Assembly (NCBI GenBank): GCA_010671975.1
Contig: JAAHIA010000005.1
Span: 1-9,335, forward strand
Source of the DNA: Leptolyngbya sp. SIO4C1
GTDB lineage: Bacteria > Cyanobacteriota > Cyanobacteriia > Phormidesmidales > Phormidesmidaceae
Direction: 5' to 3'
Length of the DNA: 9,335 nt
Positions within the stretch are counted from its first letter, which is position 1. Each line of letters begins with the position of its first letter. This document shows positions 1 to 6,454 of this stretch, piece by piece. A model generated the notes under the pieces. The model did not search any database. It had not been told where the DNA came from and saw only the letters and a program-made list of their open reading frames with translations. A program made the translations under genes and the position numbers.

Positions 1-75
1 TATGGCATTGTTGATGTTTTGAAGCAGCATGAGGTTTGGCTAAAGCAGATTGGTCAAACTGAGGAAACTTGCTAG
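1..75 (+). CDS. C-terminal end of an unidentified protein (partial)
   Basis: Reading from base 1, the first frame is open for 24 codons and stops at TAG 73-75. The other two plus frames hit stops within the first 21 bases. The tail is YGIVDVLKQHEVWLKQIGQT followed by EETC, which looks like an ordinary amphipathic helical C-terminus. The fragment is too short to assign to a family. No terminator for the plus strand follows; the hairpin at 102-134 has its T-tract on the minus side. It may be a chance open frame. Confidence 0.4.
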   Translation, partial: YGIVDVLKQHEVWLKQIGQTEETC

Positions 76-96
76 TCAGATTCATCCTTGTTGGGT

Positions 97-134
97 AAAA
101 AAATCTCCTGATAAACAGCGTTTATCAGGAGATT
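97..134 (-). terminator. Intrinsic terminator of the site-2 protease gene
   Basis: Bases 102-116 and 120-134 form a perfect 15-base-pair stem with a 3-base loop (117-119). On the minus strand the stem is followed at once by seven Ts (complement of A97-103), the classic layout of a rho-independent terminator. It lies about 70 bases past the stop codon of the minus-strand protease gene and so should end that transcript. There is no T-tract on the plus side, so it is probably one-directional. Confidence 0.85.
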
Positions 135-204
135 GATCTATTTGATGAGCGATTGATGGAAGGGGCTGTTTTAGCCTCTGCTCGAAGCCCCACAGCTAGC
201 CTAT

Positions 205-1401
205 CTAATCGGCTGCTTTAGCGATCGCAGCCAGCTGCAGCCCTGGCGGATAGGCACCCTCTTCTTTAATTCGCTTGATGATGGCTTCTGAGACCGGAAA
301 GTTGAGCTTGTTGGCCAGCGCCCTGACAATGTCGCCGCGATCGATGGTGCCAGCGACCGCATCGGCTGGCGTCAATACCGTGATCCGATTTAGCTCACTT
401 TCTTCAAGATTGGCAATCACCTCAGTTAGCGGCGTTTCTTCTCGCACGTGAGGCACGTTAAGCAGCGGATGGGCAATATCTAACAGCGTTTGATGATCCC
501 AGTCGCTGCGCTCAACGGAGCGCAAATCCTCAATGGAGACCAGCCCGCGATAGCGCCCTTCAGAAGCGGCAAAATAGATAGGCGACTGGCCCTCGTGCAG
601 CAAATGCAGGTCGGCAAACTCGCGCAGGCTGAGGTGCGCATCAATCACCTTAAATTCGCGTACGCTGGCATCGGCTGCTTTGAGGTGAGCCAGCGCATCC
701 TGCAAGTCGCTCATGCGGTTATAGGCACCGGCATTGCGGACGGCGAACCAGCCAATTAGCGAGATCCAAAGCAGATCTAGCCGCTGCGCAAACAGGTAGG
801 CAAGAATGCCAAGGCCAATCGCAATCCAGCCTAGGGTTTGACCCACGCGCGCTGCCCAGCGAACGCCCTGAATGCGGCTACCCGTTGCCTTCCACACGGC
901 GGCTTTTAGCACCTGCCCGCCGTCTAATGGCAGCCCCGGAATCAGGTTAAACAGCGCCAGCACCAGATTAATCTGCGCGATCGCACCGACCATCAGCGCC
1001 GCCAGAGGCGGCAGCGCCACAAGCTGATTGACCAGCGTGAGCACAATAAACAGGCCGATGCTCACCGCCGGACCCGCGATCGCCACCTGAAAGGCCTGCT
1101 CTGGCGTCTTCGACTCTTTATCAATAGCAGCAATGCCGCCAAATAAAAACAGCGTAATCGAATTCACCTGAATCCCTTGTGCTCGCGCCACCAGGCTATG
1201 ACCTAGCTCGTGCAGTAAGACTGAGACAAACAGCAGCAGCGCCATCCCAAACCCAGCTCCCCACGCGAGCCCAGTTGGTGCCCCCTGACCTAGCAGGTCG
1301 CTGCCGTAAAGAAACGTCATCAGCAGCAAAATTAAAAACCAGGAGGTATCAATGTAGAGCGGGATGCCAAACAGGGCCCCCACCCGCCAACCAGATTGCA
1401 T
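205..1401 (-). CDS. Site-2 protease family (M50) membrane metalloprotease with CBS domains
   Basis: This 398-residue protein is an intramembrane zinc protease of the S2P/M50 family; such enzymes cut membrane-bound substrates within the bilayer, often anti-sigma factors or regulators. The zinc motif HELGH is at residues 64-68, inside a hydrophobic segment. The second active-site motif, NLIPGLPLDGG, is at 152-162 with the third ligand D160. Hydrophobic segments lie near 19-36, 50-68, 105-130, 134-155 and 186-220. Residues from about 245 to 368 are soluble and look like a CBS pair (GLVSIEDL near 286, GTIDRGDIV near 351), a module that commonly senses adenine nucleotides. ATG start: the minus strand has AGGAAA five bases upstream. 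A TACAAT box (complement of 1463-1468) is a possible -10, without a good -35. The gene ends at the terminator at 97-134. The length fits the family. The substrate is unknown. Confidence 0.93.
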   Translation of the reverse strand: MQSGWRVGALFGIPLYIDTSWFLILLLMTFLYGSDLLGQGAPTGLAWGAGFGMALLLFVSVLLHELGHSLVARAQGIQVNSITLFLFGGIAAIDKESKTPEQAFQVAIAGPAVSIGLFIVLTLVNQLVALPPLAALMVGAIAQINLVLALFNLIPGLPLDGGQVLKAAVWKATGSRIQGVRWAARVGQTLGWIAIGLGILAYLFAQRLDLLWISLIGWFAVRNAGAYNRMSDLQDALAHLKAADASVREFKVIDAHLSLREFADLHLLHEGQSPIYFAASEGRYRGLVSIEDLRSVERSDWDHQTLLDIAHPLLNVPHVREETPLTEVIANLEESELNRITVLTPADAVAGTIDRGDIVRALANKLNFPVSEAIIKRIKEEGAYPPGLQLAAIAKAAD

Positions 1402-1519
1402 AGCAGTTTCCTATCAGACGTCAGTAATAAACCAGTAGAAGCTCTGAAGCTTCTTACCTCTCATTGTAGTGATAGCTACCAGGAGAGACCGTGACGGATA
1501 TCCGAAACGCAGCTTGGAA

Positions 1520-1590
1520 TTTTGGATTTTTAGATTTTGGATTTTGAAGGCATTGCAAACTAATCTAAAATCGCCTCTCCAAAATCTAAA
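1520..1590. repeat. AT-rich repeat tract with a 12-bp inverted repeat
   Basis: Between the protease gene and psaK lies a low-complexity stretch built from variants of TTTTGGATTT and TTTAGATTTTGG. The copy at 1529-1540 (TTTAGATTTTGG) has its exact reverse complement at 1579-1590, with 38 bases between, and AATCTAAAA at 1562-1570 is another partial copy. Short runs of this kind are common between cyanobacterial genes. It is in the 3' flank of psaK and could fold as a stem in that transcript, but there is no T-tract typical of a terminator. Confidence 0.5.
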
Positions 1591-1594
1591 CTCT

Positions 1595-1867
1595 CTAGAG
1601 CAGTCCTGCGTTGGCTAGCCCTAGAATCATGCCAGCGCCTAAAATATGGCCTAGGCTCGTGGTTGCGAGCAGCTCTGGCACGCCGAAGCCTTCAAATACC
1701 AGCGGTAGCGAAAAAGGCAGCGCTGGCCCAGCGCCGGGATTACGAATGGCATAGCGGCCAATGGCAATCACAAATAGATTGCAGGCGATCATAATTGCTG
1801 CGACTTGAGGCGACCAGCTGACCGTGTTACCGGTTGTTTGGGCAAGTAAAAGCATGGCAATATTCAA
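1595..1867 (-). CDS. psaK: Photosystem I reaction centre subunit PsaK
   Basis: PsaK is a small thylakoid membrane subunit at the periphery of photosystem I. This 90-residue protein shows the family pattern: WSPQVAAIMIACNLFVIAIG opening the first membrane helix (about 18-41), a Gly/Pro-rich loop (43-58) and a second helix containing PELLATTSLGHILGAGMILG (64-83). The start is uncertain. The longest frame begins with TTG at 1867, preceded by GAGGAG (complement of 1877-1882) at nine bases, good spacing. The in-frame ATG at 1855 is 21 bases from that site but gives an N-terminus nearer to typical PsaK. I kept TTG because of the ribosome site. The N-terminal piece is probably a short leader. The gene diverges from trpF. 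Family assignment is firm. Confidence 0.95.
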   Translation of the reverse strand: MNIAMLLLAQTTGNTVSWSPQVAAIMIACNLFVIAIGRYAIRNPGAGPALPFSLPLVFEGFGVPELLATTSLGHILGAGMILGLANAGLL

Positions 1868-1926
1868 AGGATTATTCTCCTCAGCGGGGGCAAAAGACGT
1901 TCTCTATAACTTCATTGGCTTAACGG

Positions 1927-1981
1927 ATTATAGAAAAGGAGCTCGACCCCGAGCTGAGCAGCGTTTACATTCTGTATTAAG
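1927..1981 (-). promoter_or_regulatory. Candidate psaK promoter with HLR1-like element
   Basis: The minus strand has a perfect TATAAT at the complement of 1927-1932, placing a start site near 1920 and a leader of about 50 bases before psaK. No good -35 box is seen. About 45-60 bases upstream of that start site, bases 1964-1971 read TTTACATT, a full match to one half of the HLR1 element bound by RpaB at photosystem I genes. The second half (1974-1981) is poor, with about four of eight bases matching, and the element lies in reverse orientation to psaK. The -10 is plausible; the HLR1 call is tentative. Confidence 0.35.
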
Positions 1982-1989
1982 TCTTGACA

Positions 1990-2640
1990 ATGCGCATCAA
2001 AATTTGCGGCATCACGCGAGCTGACCAGGGCGTTGCGATCGCTCAGCTCGGTGCGACAGCGCTGGGGTTTATCTGCGTGCCGCAGTCGCCTCGCTACGTT
2101 AGCCCCGCTCAGATTGGTGCTATCACAGCTCAGCTGCCGGCCGGCACCGGCCGCGTTGGCGTCTTTGCCAATACCGATATTCAAACCATTGCCAACACCG
2201 TTCGGCTCGGGCAGCTCAGCGCGATTCAGCTACATGGTGCCGAGCTGCCTGACTATTGCCAGCAGGTGCGTCAGGCGATTCCGACCGTCGAGCTAATCAA
2301 AGCGCTGCGCATTCGCACGGCTGACGACCTGCTACAGACGCCGCAGTATGCGCCCTACGTCGATACGCTGCTGCTGGATGCCTATCACCCAGACCAGCTC
2401 GGCGGCACCGGTCAAACCTTAGACTGGTCCGCGCTGCAGCAGTTTCGCCCAGAGCGACCCTGGCTGCTGGCCGGGGGGCTTAAGCCCAGCAACGTGGCCA
2501 CCGCTCTGGCTCAGCTTTTTCCTAGCGGCATCGATCTCTCTAGCGGCGTTGAGCGCGCTCCGGGCGATAAGGATCTGGCAAAGGTGCAAAAGCTGTTTGC
2601 GGTGCTCGCCCAGCAAGGCTGGACGCGGTCGAGTCGCTAA
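1990..2640 (+). CDS. trpF: Phosphoribosylanthranilate isomerase
   Basis: TrpF converts N-(5'-phosphoribosyl)anthranilate to the CdRP intermediate of tryptophan synthesis, in the cytosol. The 216-residue length and motifs fit a TIM-barrel TrpF: MRIKICGIT at 1-9 with catalytic Cys6, SPRYV (33-37), QLHG (80-83), LLLDA with catalytic Asp130, GGTGQTLDW (138-146), LAGGLKPSNV (160-169) and DLSSGVE (182-188) at the phosphate site. The ATG at 1990 gives the conserved N-terminus; an in-frame TTG at 1984 would add two residues and has no better ribosome site. No clear Shine-Dalgarno sequence precedes either. It stands apart from other trp genes, as is usual in cyanobacteria. Its 3' end meets the convergent methyltransferase with three bases between and no terminator. 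Confidence 0.96.
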   Translation: MRIKICGITRADQGVAIAQLGATALGFICVPQSPRYVSPAQIGAITAQLPAGTGRVGVFANTDIQTIANTVRLGQLSAIQLHGAELPDYCQQVRQAIPTVELIKALRIRTADDLLQTPQYAPYVDTLLLDAYHPDQLGGTGQTLDWSALQQFRPERPWLLAGGLKPSNVATALAQLFPSGIDLSSGVERAPGDKDLAKVQKLFAVLAQQGWTRSSR

Positions 2641-2643
2641 CGC

Positions 2644-3738
2644 CTAGTCCATCGCCTCATCCGCCGCTGGCTTGTAGGCAGCCCAGTACTTGCTCATAAA
2701 GAAGTTGAACACCTCAACTCGCTCAAAGCCAGCCGATGACAGCCGCTCGGTGATATTGTCTGTCGTATAGTGCCGATAGTAGGGCTCGTGGAACATGGCC
2801 GGGAAGTTTTCCATCATTGGCGCAAACTGGGGCGAATCTTCCTGCTGAATCGAGTCGCAGATAATGAAGACCCCGCCCGGCTTAACGACCCGGAAGGCCT
2901 CGTCAATCACCGTTTGTCGCACCGCTGCTGGCAGCTCGTGGAAGAGAAAGACGCTGCTGACTGCCTCAAAGTAGCTGTCTAGATAAGGCAGCGCTTCAGC
3001 ATTGGCGTGAATCAGCTGAGGTAGCGTTCCATCGGTTTGAGAGAGCAGCTGATTGGCCTTACGCAGGTAGGCCGGTGAGAGATCGACGCCATATAGCGCA
3101 GCAGCTGGCAGCGTTTCACGCATCAGCTTCAGGGTGCGACCGGTGCCGCAGGCAATGTCTAGCACCTTGACTGGCTGAGGCGTGCTGGTATTAATCTGCT
3201 GGCTAGCCTGCAGCCGATCAATGTGCTGCTTTAGCGGTTTGAGCAGTCGGCGCCGCATGGGGTCAGCGGAGCCGTTAAATAGCAGCTCGACCTGCAGATC
3301 GTAGAGGTTGGCCGATAGATCGCTGAAGTAGCCGTCTGTCTGGTGGTGAAAATTTTGAACGTAGTAGTCAGGGTAGCCTTCTGTATTGATGCCGGTAGCA
3401 AAGTCCTGATGCCGCTTTTGACTGGCGCGCTCCCAGATGGCTGGAATATCGAGCACCACCATCGGGTAGTAGCGCAGAAAGTCGTCCCAAGGGTTATCAA
3501 ACAGCAGATGTTTGGGGTAAACGCCGTCTTCGGCATCTTGCCAGTCGGTCTCAAGCAGGCTGTTCAAGCTTTTTTGTAAACCTTCTAACAGCTGCGGATC
3601 AATCCGGTTAGGCTCGGTTCGCTGCCTCGGCGATATAAAATTCATCACCCGAGCGCTGAGCGTTTTATGAGCAAAGCCAAAGGTCTGCTTGCCCTGCTGA
3701 AAGGTTTGATAGGCCAGTTTTGTGAGAGTATCGGGCAT
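2644..3738 (-). CDS. Class I SAM-dependent methyltransferase
   Basis: This is a 364-residue methyltransferase. The SAM-binding fold begins near residue 188: motif I VKVLDIACGTGRTLKLM (190-206), the acidic tip of strand 2 in YGVDLS (216-221), HANAEALPY (244-252) as motif II/III, then FHELP (266-270) and FRVVKPGGVFIICD (282-295) as the post-I motifs. The fold resembles the UbiE/Methyltransf_11 type. The first 185 residues are an unusually long N-terminal part rich in aromatic residues (LFDNPWDDFLRYYPMVVLD near 79-97, YPDYYVQNFHHQTDGYFSD near 122-140) that I cannot assign to a domain; it may shape the substrate site. No signal peptide or membrane helix is visible. The substrate is unknown. ATG start without a clear ribosome site. 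It is convergent with trpF and divergent from rpoZ. Confidence 0.88.
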   Translation of the reverse strand: MPDTLTKLAYQTFQQGKQTFGFAHKTLSARVMNFISPRQRTEPNRIDPQLLEGLQKSLNSLLETDWQDAEDGVYPKHLLFDNPWDDFLRYYPMVVLDIPAIWERASQKRHQDFATGINTEGYPDYYVQNFHHQTDGYFSDLSANLYDLQVELLFNGSADPMRRRLLKPLKQHIDRLQASQQINTSTPQPVKVLDIACGTGRTLKLMRETLPAAALYGVDLSPAYLRKANQLLSQTDGTLPQLIHANAEALPYLDSYFEAVSSVFLFHELPAAVRQTVIDEAFRVVKPGGVFIICDSIQQEDSPQFAPMMENFPAMFHEPYYRHYTTDNITERLSSAGFERVEVFNFFMSKYWAAYKPAADEAMD

Positions 3739-3777
3739 GGTGCTTAAAGAGGGGAGTGTGAGTGAAATCGATAAATA

Positions 3778-3805
3778 TCAATAATTATTGTAAAGTTGCT
3801 GTCAA
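3778..3805 (-). promoter_or_regulatory. Possible promoter of the methyltransferase gene
   Basis: The minus strand carries a perfect TTGACA (complement of 3800-3805). Sixteen bases on is TATTGA (complement of 3778-3783), only a half match to a -10 box. A TTTACAAT (complement of 3787-3794) lies between them and resembles half of an RpaB-type HLR1 site. The remaining intergenic sequence up to rpoZ (3806-3919) shows TAGAAT at 3874-3879 as a possible plus-strand -10 for rpoZ, without a recognisable -35. Confidence 0.3.
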
Positions 3806-3919
3806 AAAAAGGAAGGCACAGCGGCACTTCTTTGCTATTTAGCGGCTGCACCCGCCTGCCGGGCTAATTGAGCTAGAATAGGCTGCGAGTAACTTTAAAA
3901 TCCCGGGATTTCCAAAACC

Positions 3920-4144
3920 ATGAAGCGTTTGCCCTTCGACAACACCCAGATTATGCGCCGGACCGAAGATTTGATCAGCGCCGCTTCAAACCGCTATCGG
4001 ATCACGGTACAGGTGGCAAATCGGGCCCAGCGGCGACGCTTTGAAGAGTTTGACAGCATGGATGACCATCGCATGAAGCCGGTTTTGCGCGCGATTGTGG
4101 AAATGTCAGACGAGCTGACGCAGCCAGAGATTATTGGCGAATAG
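3920..4144 (+). CDS. rpoZ: RNA polymerase omega subunit
   Basis: Omega is the small subunit that helps assemble and stabilise the beta-prime subunit of RNA polymerase. The 74-residue protein has the cyanobacterial omega pattern throughout: a short N-terminus (MKRLPFDNTQIMRR), the core ISAASNRYRITVQVANRAQR at about 20-39, a basic run RRR (38-40), and a C-terminus MKPVLRAIVEMSDELTQPEI followed by IGE. Full length, no change in key regions. It heads a compact plus-strand cluster: the next gene starts within a few bases of, or slightly inside, its stop codon. No clear Shine-Dalgarno sequence is seen before the ATG. Confidence 0.96.
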   Translation: MKRLPFDNTQIMRRTEDLISAASNRYRITVQVANRAQRRRFEEFDSMDDHRMKPVLRAIVEMSDELTQPEIIGE

Positions 4145-4145
4145 G

Positions 4146-4667
4146 GTGGCGAATAGAACGCGGCTGCGTCAGCGGCTAACGCTAGCAGGGCTGGCTTGTC
4201 TAGTGGCGATCGCAGTTTTGCTGGGTCACGGCTGGCCGCTCTGGCCTGGGATCGGCGCCCAGGCGCAGCCAACCGTCGTGATTCGTCGAGTTGAGCCCAG
4301 CGCGATCGCAGCGCAGATCTATGCACAGCTGCCCGACCTGCCGCTAGAAAATACCTATCGCTCTAGTGAGACCGGGGCAATCGCGACTGACAGTACCTTG
4401 GTCAGCCGGCTGATTCGCTATCATCTCTACACCAAAGATCGCCCCGCCAATTTTCGCTTCGACTGGAAGCTAACCGTTGCCGACTACCTCGGCGCGTTTG
4501 AGCCGATTCGCCAGTATCCCTCAGCCGCCGAGCTCAGCCCTGACTCAGCCGCTGGCGATATAGCAGCGATGGCAGCGCTGACGCGAACTCAGCGAAATCA
4601 GCTCGTACAGGCCCTTTACGATATTTTCACCGGCGGTGAGACCGGCAGTGACGCAGCGGCAGATTAG
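4146..4667 (+). CDS. Exported protein of unknown function downstream of rpoZ
   Basis: I do not recognise a family. From GTG 4146 the protein has 173 residues; an in-frame TTG at 4134 would add four (MANR) and overlap rpoZ by 11 bases. Numbered from the GTG, the N-terminus has a basic start (NRTRLRQR), a hydrophobic core near 12-27 and AQA near 39-41 followed by QP, which fits a Sec signal peptide with cleavage around residue 41. A single membrane anchor is the alternative. The mature part is about 130 residues, soluble, with YAQLPDLPLENTY near 59-71 and RFDWKLTVADYLGAF near 104-118. No cysteine pair or catalytic motif is seen. It overlaps the DUF1818 gene by 20 bases, so coupled translation with rpoZ and DUF1818 is likely. 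Role unknown. Confidence 0.8.
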   Translation: MANRTRLRQRLTLAGLACLVAIAVLLGHGWPLWPGIGAQAQPTVVIRRVEPSAIAAQIYAQLPDLPLENTYRSSETGAIATDSTLVSRLIRYHLYTKDRPANFRFDWKLTVADYLGAFEPIRQYPSAAELSPDSAAGDIAAMAALTRTQRNQLVQALYDIFTGGETGSDAAAD

Positions 4668-5016
4668 CGAAGGGGAGGGCTGGCGCATCGGCTGGGATGA
4701 AGGCGCGGCTACCTTTCCCGGGTTGCTAGGAGGCGCAGACTGGGCGCTAGAGCTCAGCTCGGTCGAATTTGATGACTTTTGCCGGCTAGCTCAGCAGCTA
4801 GCTGAGACCATGAGCGCGATGGCGGCCGAGCTGATGGAGTCAGAATGCCTGACCTGTGAGCAAGAGACGTCGCATATTTGGTTAGAAGCCGCTGGCCTGC
4901 CAGAGCGCTACAGCCTGCGGTTTATTTTGCTGACCGGACGACGCGGTGAAGGCGGCTGGCCACCAGCGGTGGTCCCGGCGCTGCTGCAGGCGATTGCACA
5001 GCTAAAAGTTTTCTAA
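4648..5016 (+). CDS. DUF1818 family protein
   Basis: This protein of about 122 residues matches the DUF1818 pattern as I know it from cyanobacteria and plants: EGEGWRIGWD near the N-terminus (residues 7-16 from GTG 4648), FPGLLGGADWALELSSVEFD near 21-40, a helix with FCRLAQQLAETM, CLTCEQETSHIWLEA in the middle and RYSLRFILLTGRRGEGGW near the end. The family is a small soluble fold of unknown function. The start is uncertain: GTG 4636 and GTG 4648 are both in frame. I chose 4648 because GGTGAG (4635-4640) lies seven bases before it and MTQRQ fits better than a longer tail. The start lies inside the preceding gene, in another frame, so translation is probably coupled. It is the last gene of the rpoZ cluster; I see no clear terminator in 5017-5136. 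Confidence 0.88.
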   Translation: MTQRQISEGEGWRIGWDEGAATFPGLLGGADWALELSSVEFDDFCRLAQQLAETMSAMAAELMESECLTCEQETSHIWLEAAGLPERYSLRFILLTGRRGEGGWPPAVVPALLQAIAQLKVF

Positions 5017-5145
5017 AGGAAACTATCTGCTCGGTGGTGCAAACGTGGGACTGAGGATACGATATAACGTCTAATTTCAATCGCTTACGTTCCTCTCAAG
5101 ACGTGGGTAAGCTGTAATCACTCGAAGCCTGAGGTTTTGTCTGCT

Positions 5146-6324
5146 ATGAAACTAAAAGTCGTCAGCGACACCTTTCTCAAATCTAGTCCTCGCTCATCGA
5201 GTGAGCTGTCGGAGGCCGATAAGGTCTTTGTCAAAAACGGCGCCGAATTTGACGTTACTTCCTCAGAAGCCGCTACCGGCAGCCATCTCAAAGTTACCTT
5301 GGCCAATCAAACGCTCGGCGATAAAAAGCAGTCAACCTGGTATGCCTACAGCCCGGATGTGCGCGTTTACGATACAAAGGTACAGCTGACGGTTGTGAGC
5401 GATACGCTGTTTAAGCTCAAGCCGGTGCTCTCCAGCCAGCTGTCTGAGCGCGAAAAGGTTTTTGTGGCCAACGGCACTCAATACTATTTACATTCCTACC
5501 TGCCGGCTGAATCAGAGCATTTGAGAGTTGCGATCGCCAACGCCTTTCTGGGGCCAGAAAACCGCACAACCTGGTACGTCTACCGGCCCGATGTCAGCAT
5601 CACAGGCGACACCATTAACCTACAGGTGGTAAGCGACACCCTCTTCAAGCTGGCTCCCAAAATGTCGTCTCAGCTCTCCGGCAGTGAGAAAAAGTTCATC
5701 CAGAACAAAACAGAGCTGGAGCTGGTTGCCCACGAAAAAGCAGCCGGTAATCACATCAAGCTGCAGCTGGCCTCGCCCAGCATTCCCGGTAGTCGTGAAA
5801 CCACCTGGTATGCCTATAGCCCGGACGTGCTGATTGAAGGTAACGAGCCAGACAATCAGCCCAAGAATGAACAGCCAGCCCCGGCCCCCAAAGGCCCCTC
5901 AATTCGGCTGCCCGGCTTTCGCAGCAACTTCTTTCTATCGCAGCCAATCTTACCCGGCGGTCACTTTACCTGGGCAGAAGCCACCAAAAATGGCAGCCGC
6001 ATTCCCGTCGACAAAAATGTCGTCTACGGCATCATTCGCATCGCTAAAGTGATGGAAGACGTACGCGATAAGCTCGGCGGCCGCCCGATTAAAGTTAACT
6101 CTTGGTATCGCGACCCGGTGACCAATCGCCGCGTTGGCGGAGCCAGCCGCTCGCGCCACCTGGTGGGCGATGCGGTTGATTTCGTCGCCTCTGGCATCCA
6201 TCCTTACGACGTGTACGACCGGCTCAACCGCTGGTGGGGCTCACGCGGCGGGCTTGCTAGCGCCACCGTCTTTACCCATATTGATGCGCGCGGCTACTAC
6301 GCCCGCTGGTCATACGGATTTTAG
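5146..6324 (+). CDS. M15-type D-Ala-D-Ala peptidase with three N-terminal repeats
   Basis: This 392-residue protein has two parts. Residues 2-228 are three tandem repeats of about 70 residues, listed separately. A Pro/Gln/Asn-rich linker (about 231-252) joins them to a C-terminal domain (255-392) of the M15A zinc peptidase type, enzymes that act on peptidoglycan stem peptides. The domain shows INVSWYRDP-like sequence (KVNSWYRDP, 316-324), the zinc motif SRHLVGDAVD with H338 and D345, and the third ligand H378 in FTHIDARG; FTWAEATKNG near 274-283 is typical of this subfamily. The ATG at 5146 has GAGG (5131-5134) 11 bases before it; an in-frame TTG at 5137 would have the site too close. No signal peptide is visible: the first repeat starts right after Met. 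It must leave the cytosol by another route or act after lysis, if it acts on the wall. Confidence 0.88.
   Translation: MKLKVVSDTFLKSSPRSSSELSEADKVFVKNGAEFDVTSSEAATGSHLKVTLANQTLGDKKQSTWYAYSPDVRVYDTKVQLTVVSDTLFKLKPVLSSQLSEREKVFVANGTQYYLHSYLPAESEHLRVAIANAFLGPENRTTWYVYRPDVSITGDTINLQVVSDTLFKLAPKMSSQLSGSEKKFIQNKTELELVAHEKAAGNHIKLQLASPSIPGSRETTWYAYSPDVLIEGNEPDNQPKNEQPAPAPKGPSIRLPGFRSNFFLSQPILPGGHFTWAEATKNGSRIPVDKNVVYGIIRIAKVMEDVRDKLGGRPIKVNSWYRDPVTNRRVGGASRSRHLVGDAVDFVASGIHPYDVYDRLNRWWGSRGGLASATVFTHIDARGYYARWSYGF
5149..5829 (+). repeat. Three tandem 78-residue protein repeats in the M15 peptidase
   Basis: The N-terminal part of the peptidase repeats with an exact 78-codon (234-base) period. VVSDT begins at residues 5, 83 and 161, and the closing WYAYSPDV / WYVYRPDV / WYAYSPDV begins at 65, 143 and 221. 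Each unit has VVSDT-[LF]-x-K near its start, S-S-x-L-S-x-x-x-K-x-F near its first third, and a W-Y-x-Y-x-P-D-V end. The DNA copies have diverged, so the duplication is old. I recall similar units beside cyanobacterial wall-hydrolase domains and suspect a small beta-barrel binding module, but cannot name a family from the sequence. Confidence 0.85.
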
Positions 6325-6375
6325 CGACGCGGCTGAATATTCCTCAACGCTTGGCCATATCAGCTTTAGGTAAAT

Positions 6376-6400
6376 GACTGAGGGGATAGTCCCCTCAGTC
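6376..6400. other. Perfect 11-bp hairpin between the M15 peptidase and the acidic protein gene
   Basis: GACTGAGGGGA (6376-6386) and TCCCCTCAGTC (6390-6400) form a perfect stem with a TAG loop. It lies about 50 bases past the peptidase stop and 55 before the likely start of the next gene. Neither strand has a T-tract after it, so it is not a standard intrinsic terminator. It may be a weak terminator, an mRNA-stabilising 3' stem or part of the leader of the next gene. Confidence 0.55.
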
Positions 6401-6454
6401 GCAAAGCGCTGCGATTCGCTACCTTGGCGAGTGATGCTAGGTAACAAATGTTGC

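Noticed and set aside
1437..1454. Small hairpin AGAAGCT/AGCTTCT upstream of the protease gene
   Set aside because: Seven base pairs with no T-tract in the proper place; too short to call a regulatory element.
1520..1590. CRISPR-like or mobile-element reading of the AT-rich repeats
   Set aside because: Units are short, irregular and not separated by spacers of constant size; no cas or transposase gene is near.
1984..1989. TTGACA just before the trpF ATG, as a -35 box or as a TTG start
   Set aside because: No -10 box lies at the right distance inside trpF, and the ATG at 1990 gives the conserved MRIKICG start; the TTG has no ribosome site of its own.
3231..3554. Second minus-strand frame inside the methyltransferase gene
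   Set aside because: It is a shadow of the methyltransferase in another frame, without a ribosome site.
6374..6454. Longer N-terminus for the acidic secreted protein from ATG 6374
   Set aside because: It would run through the perfect hairpin and place 27 residues before a typical signal peptide, which begins at ATG 6455.
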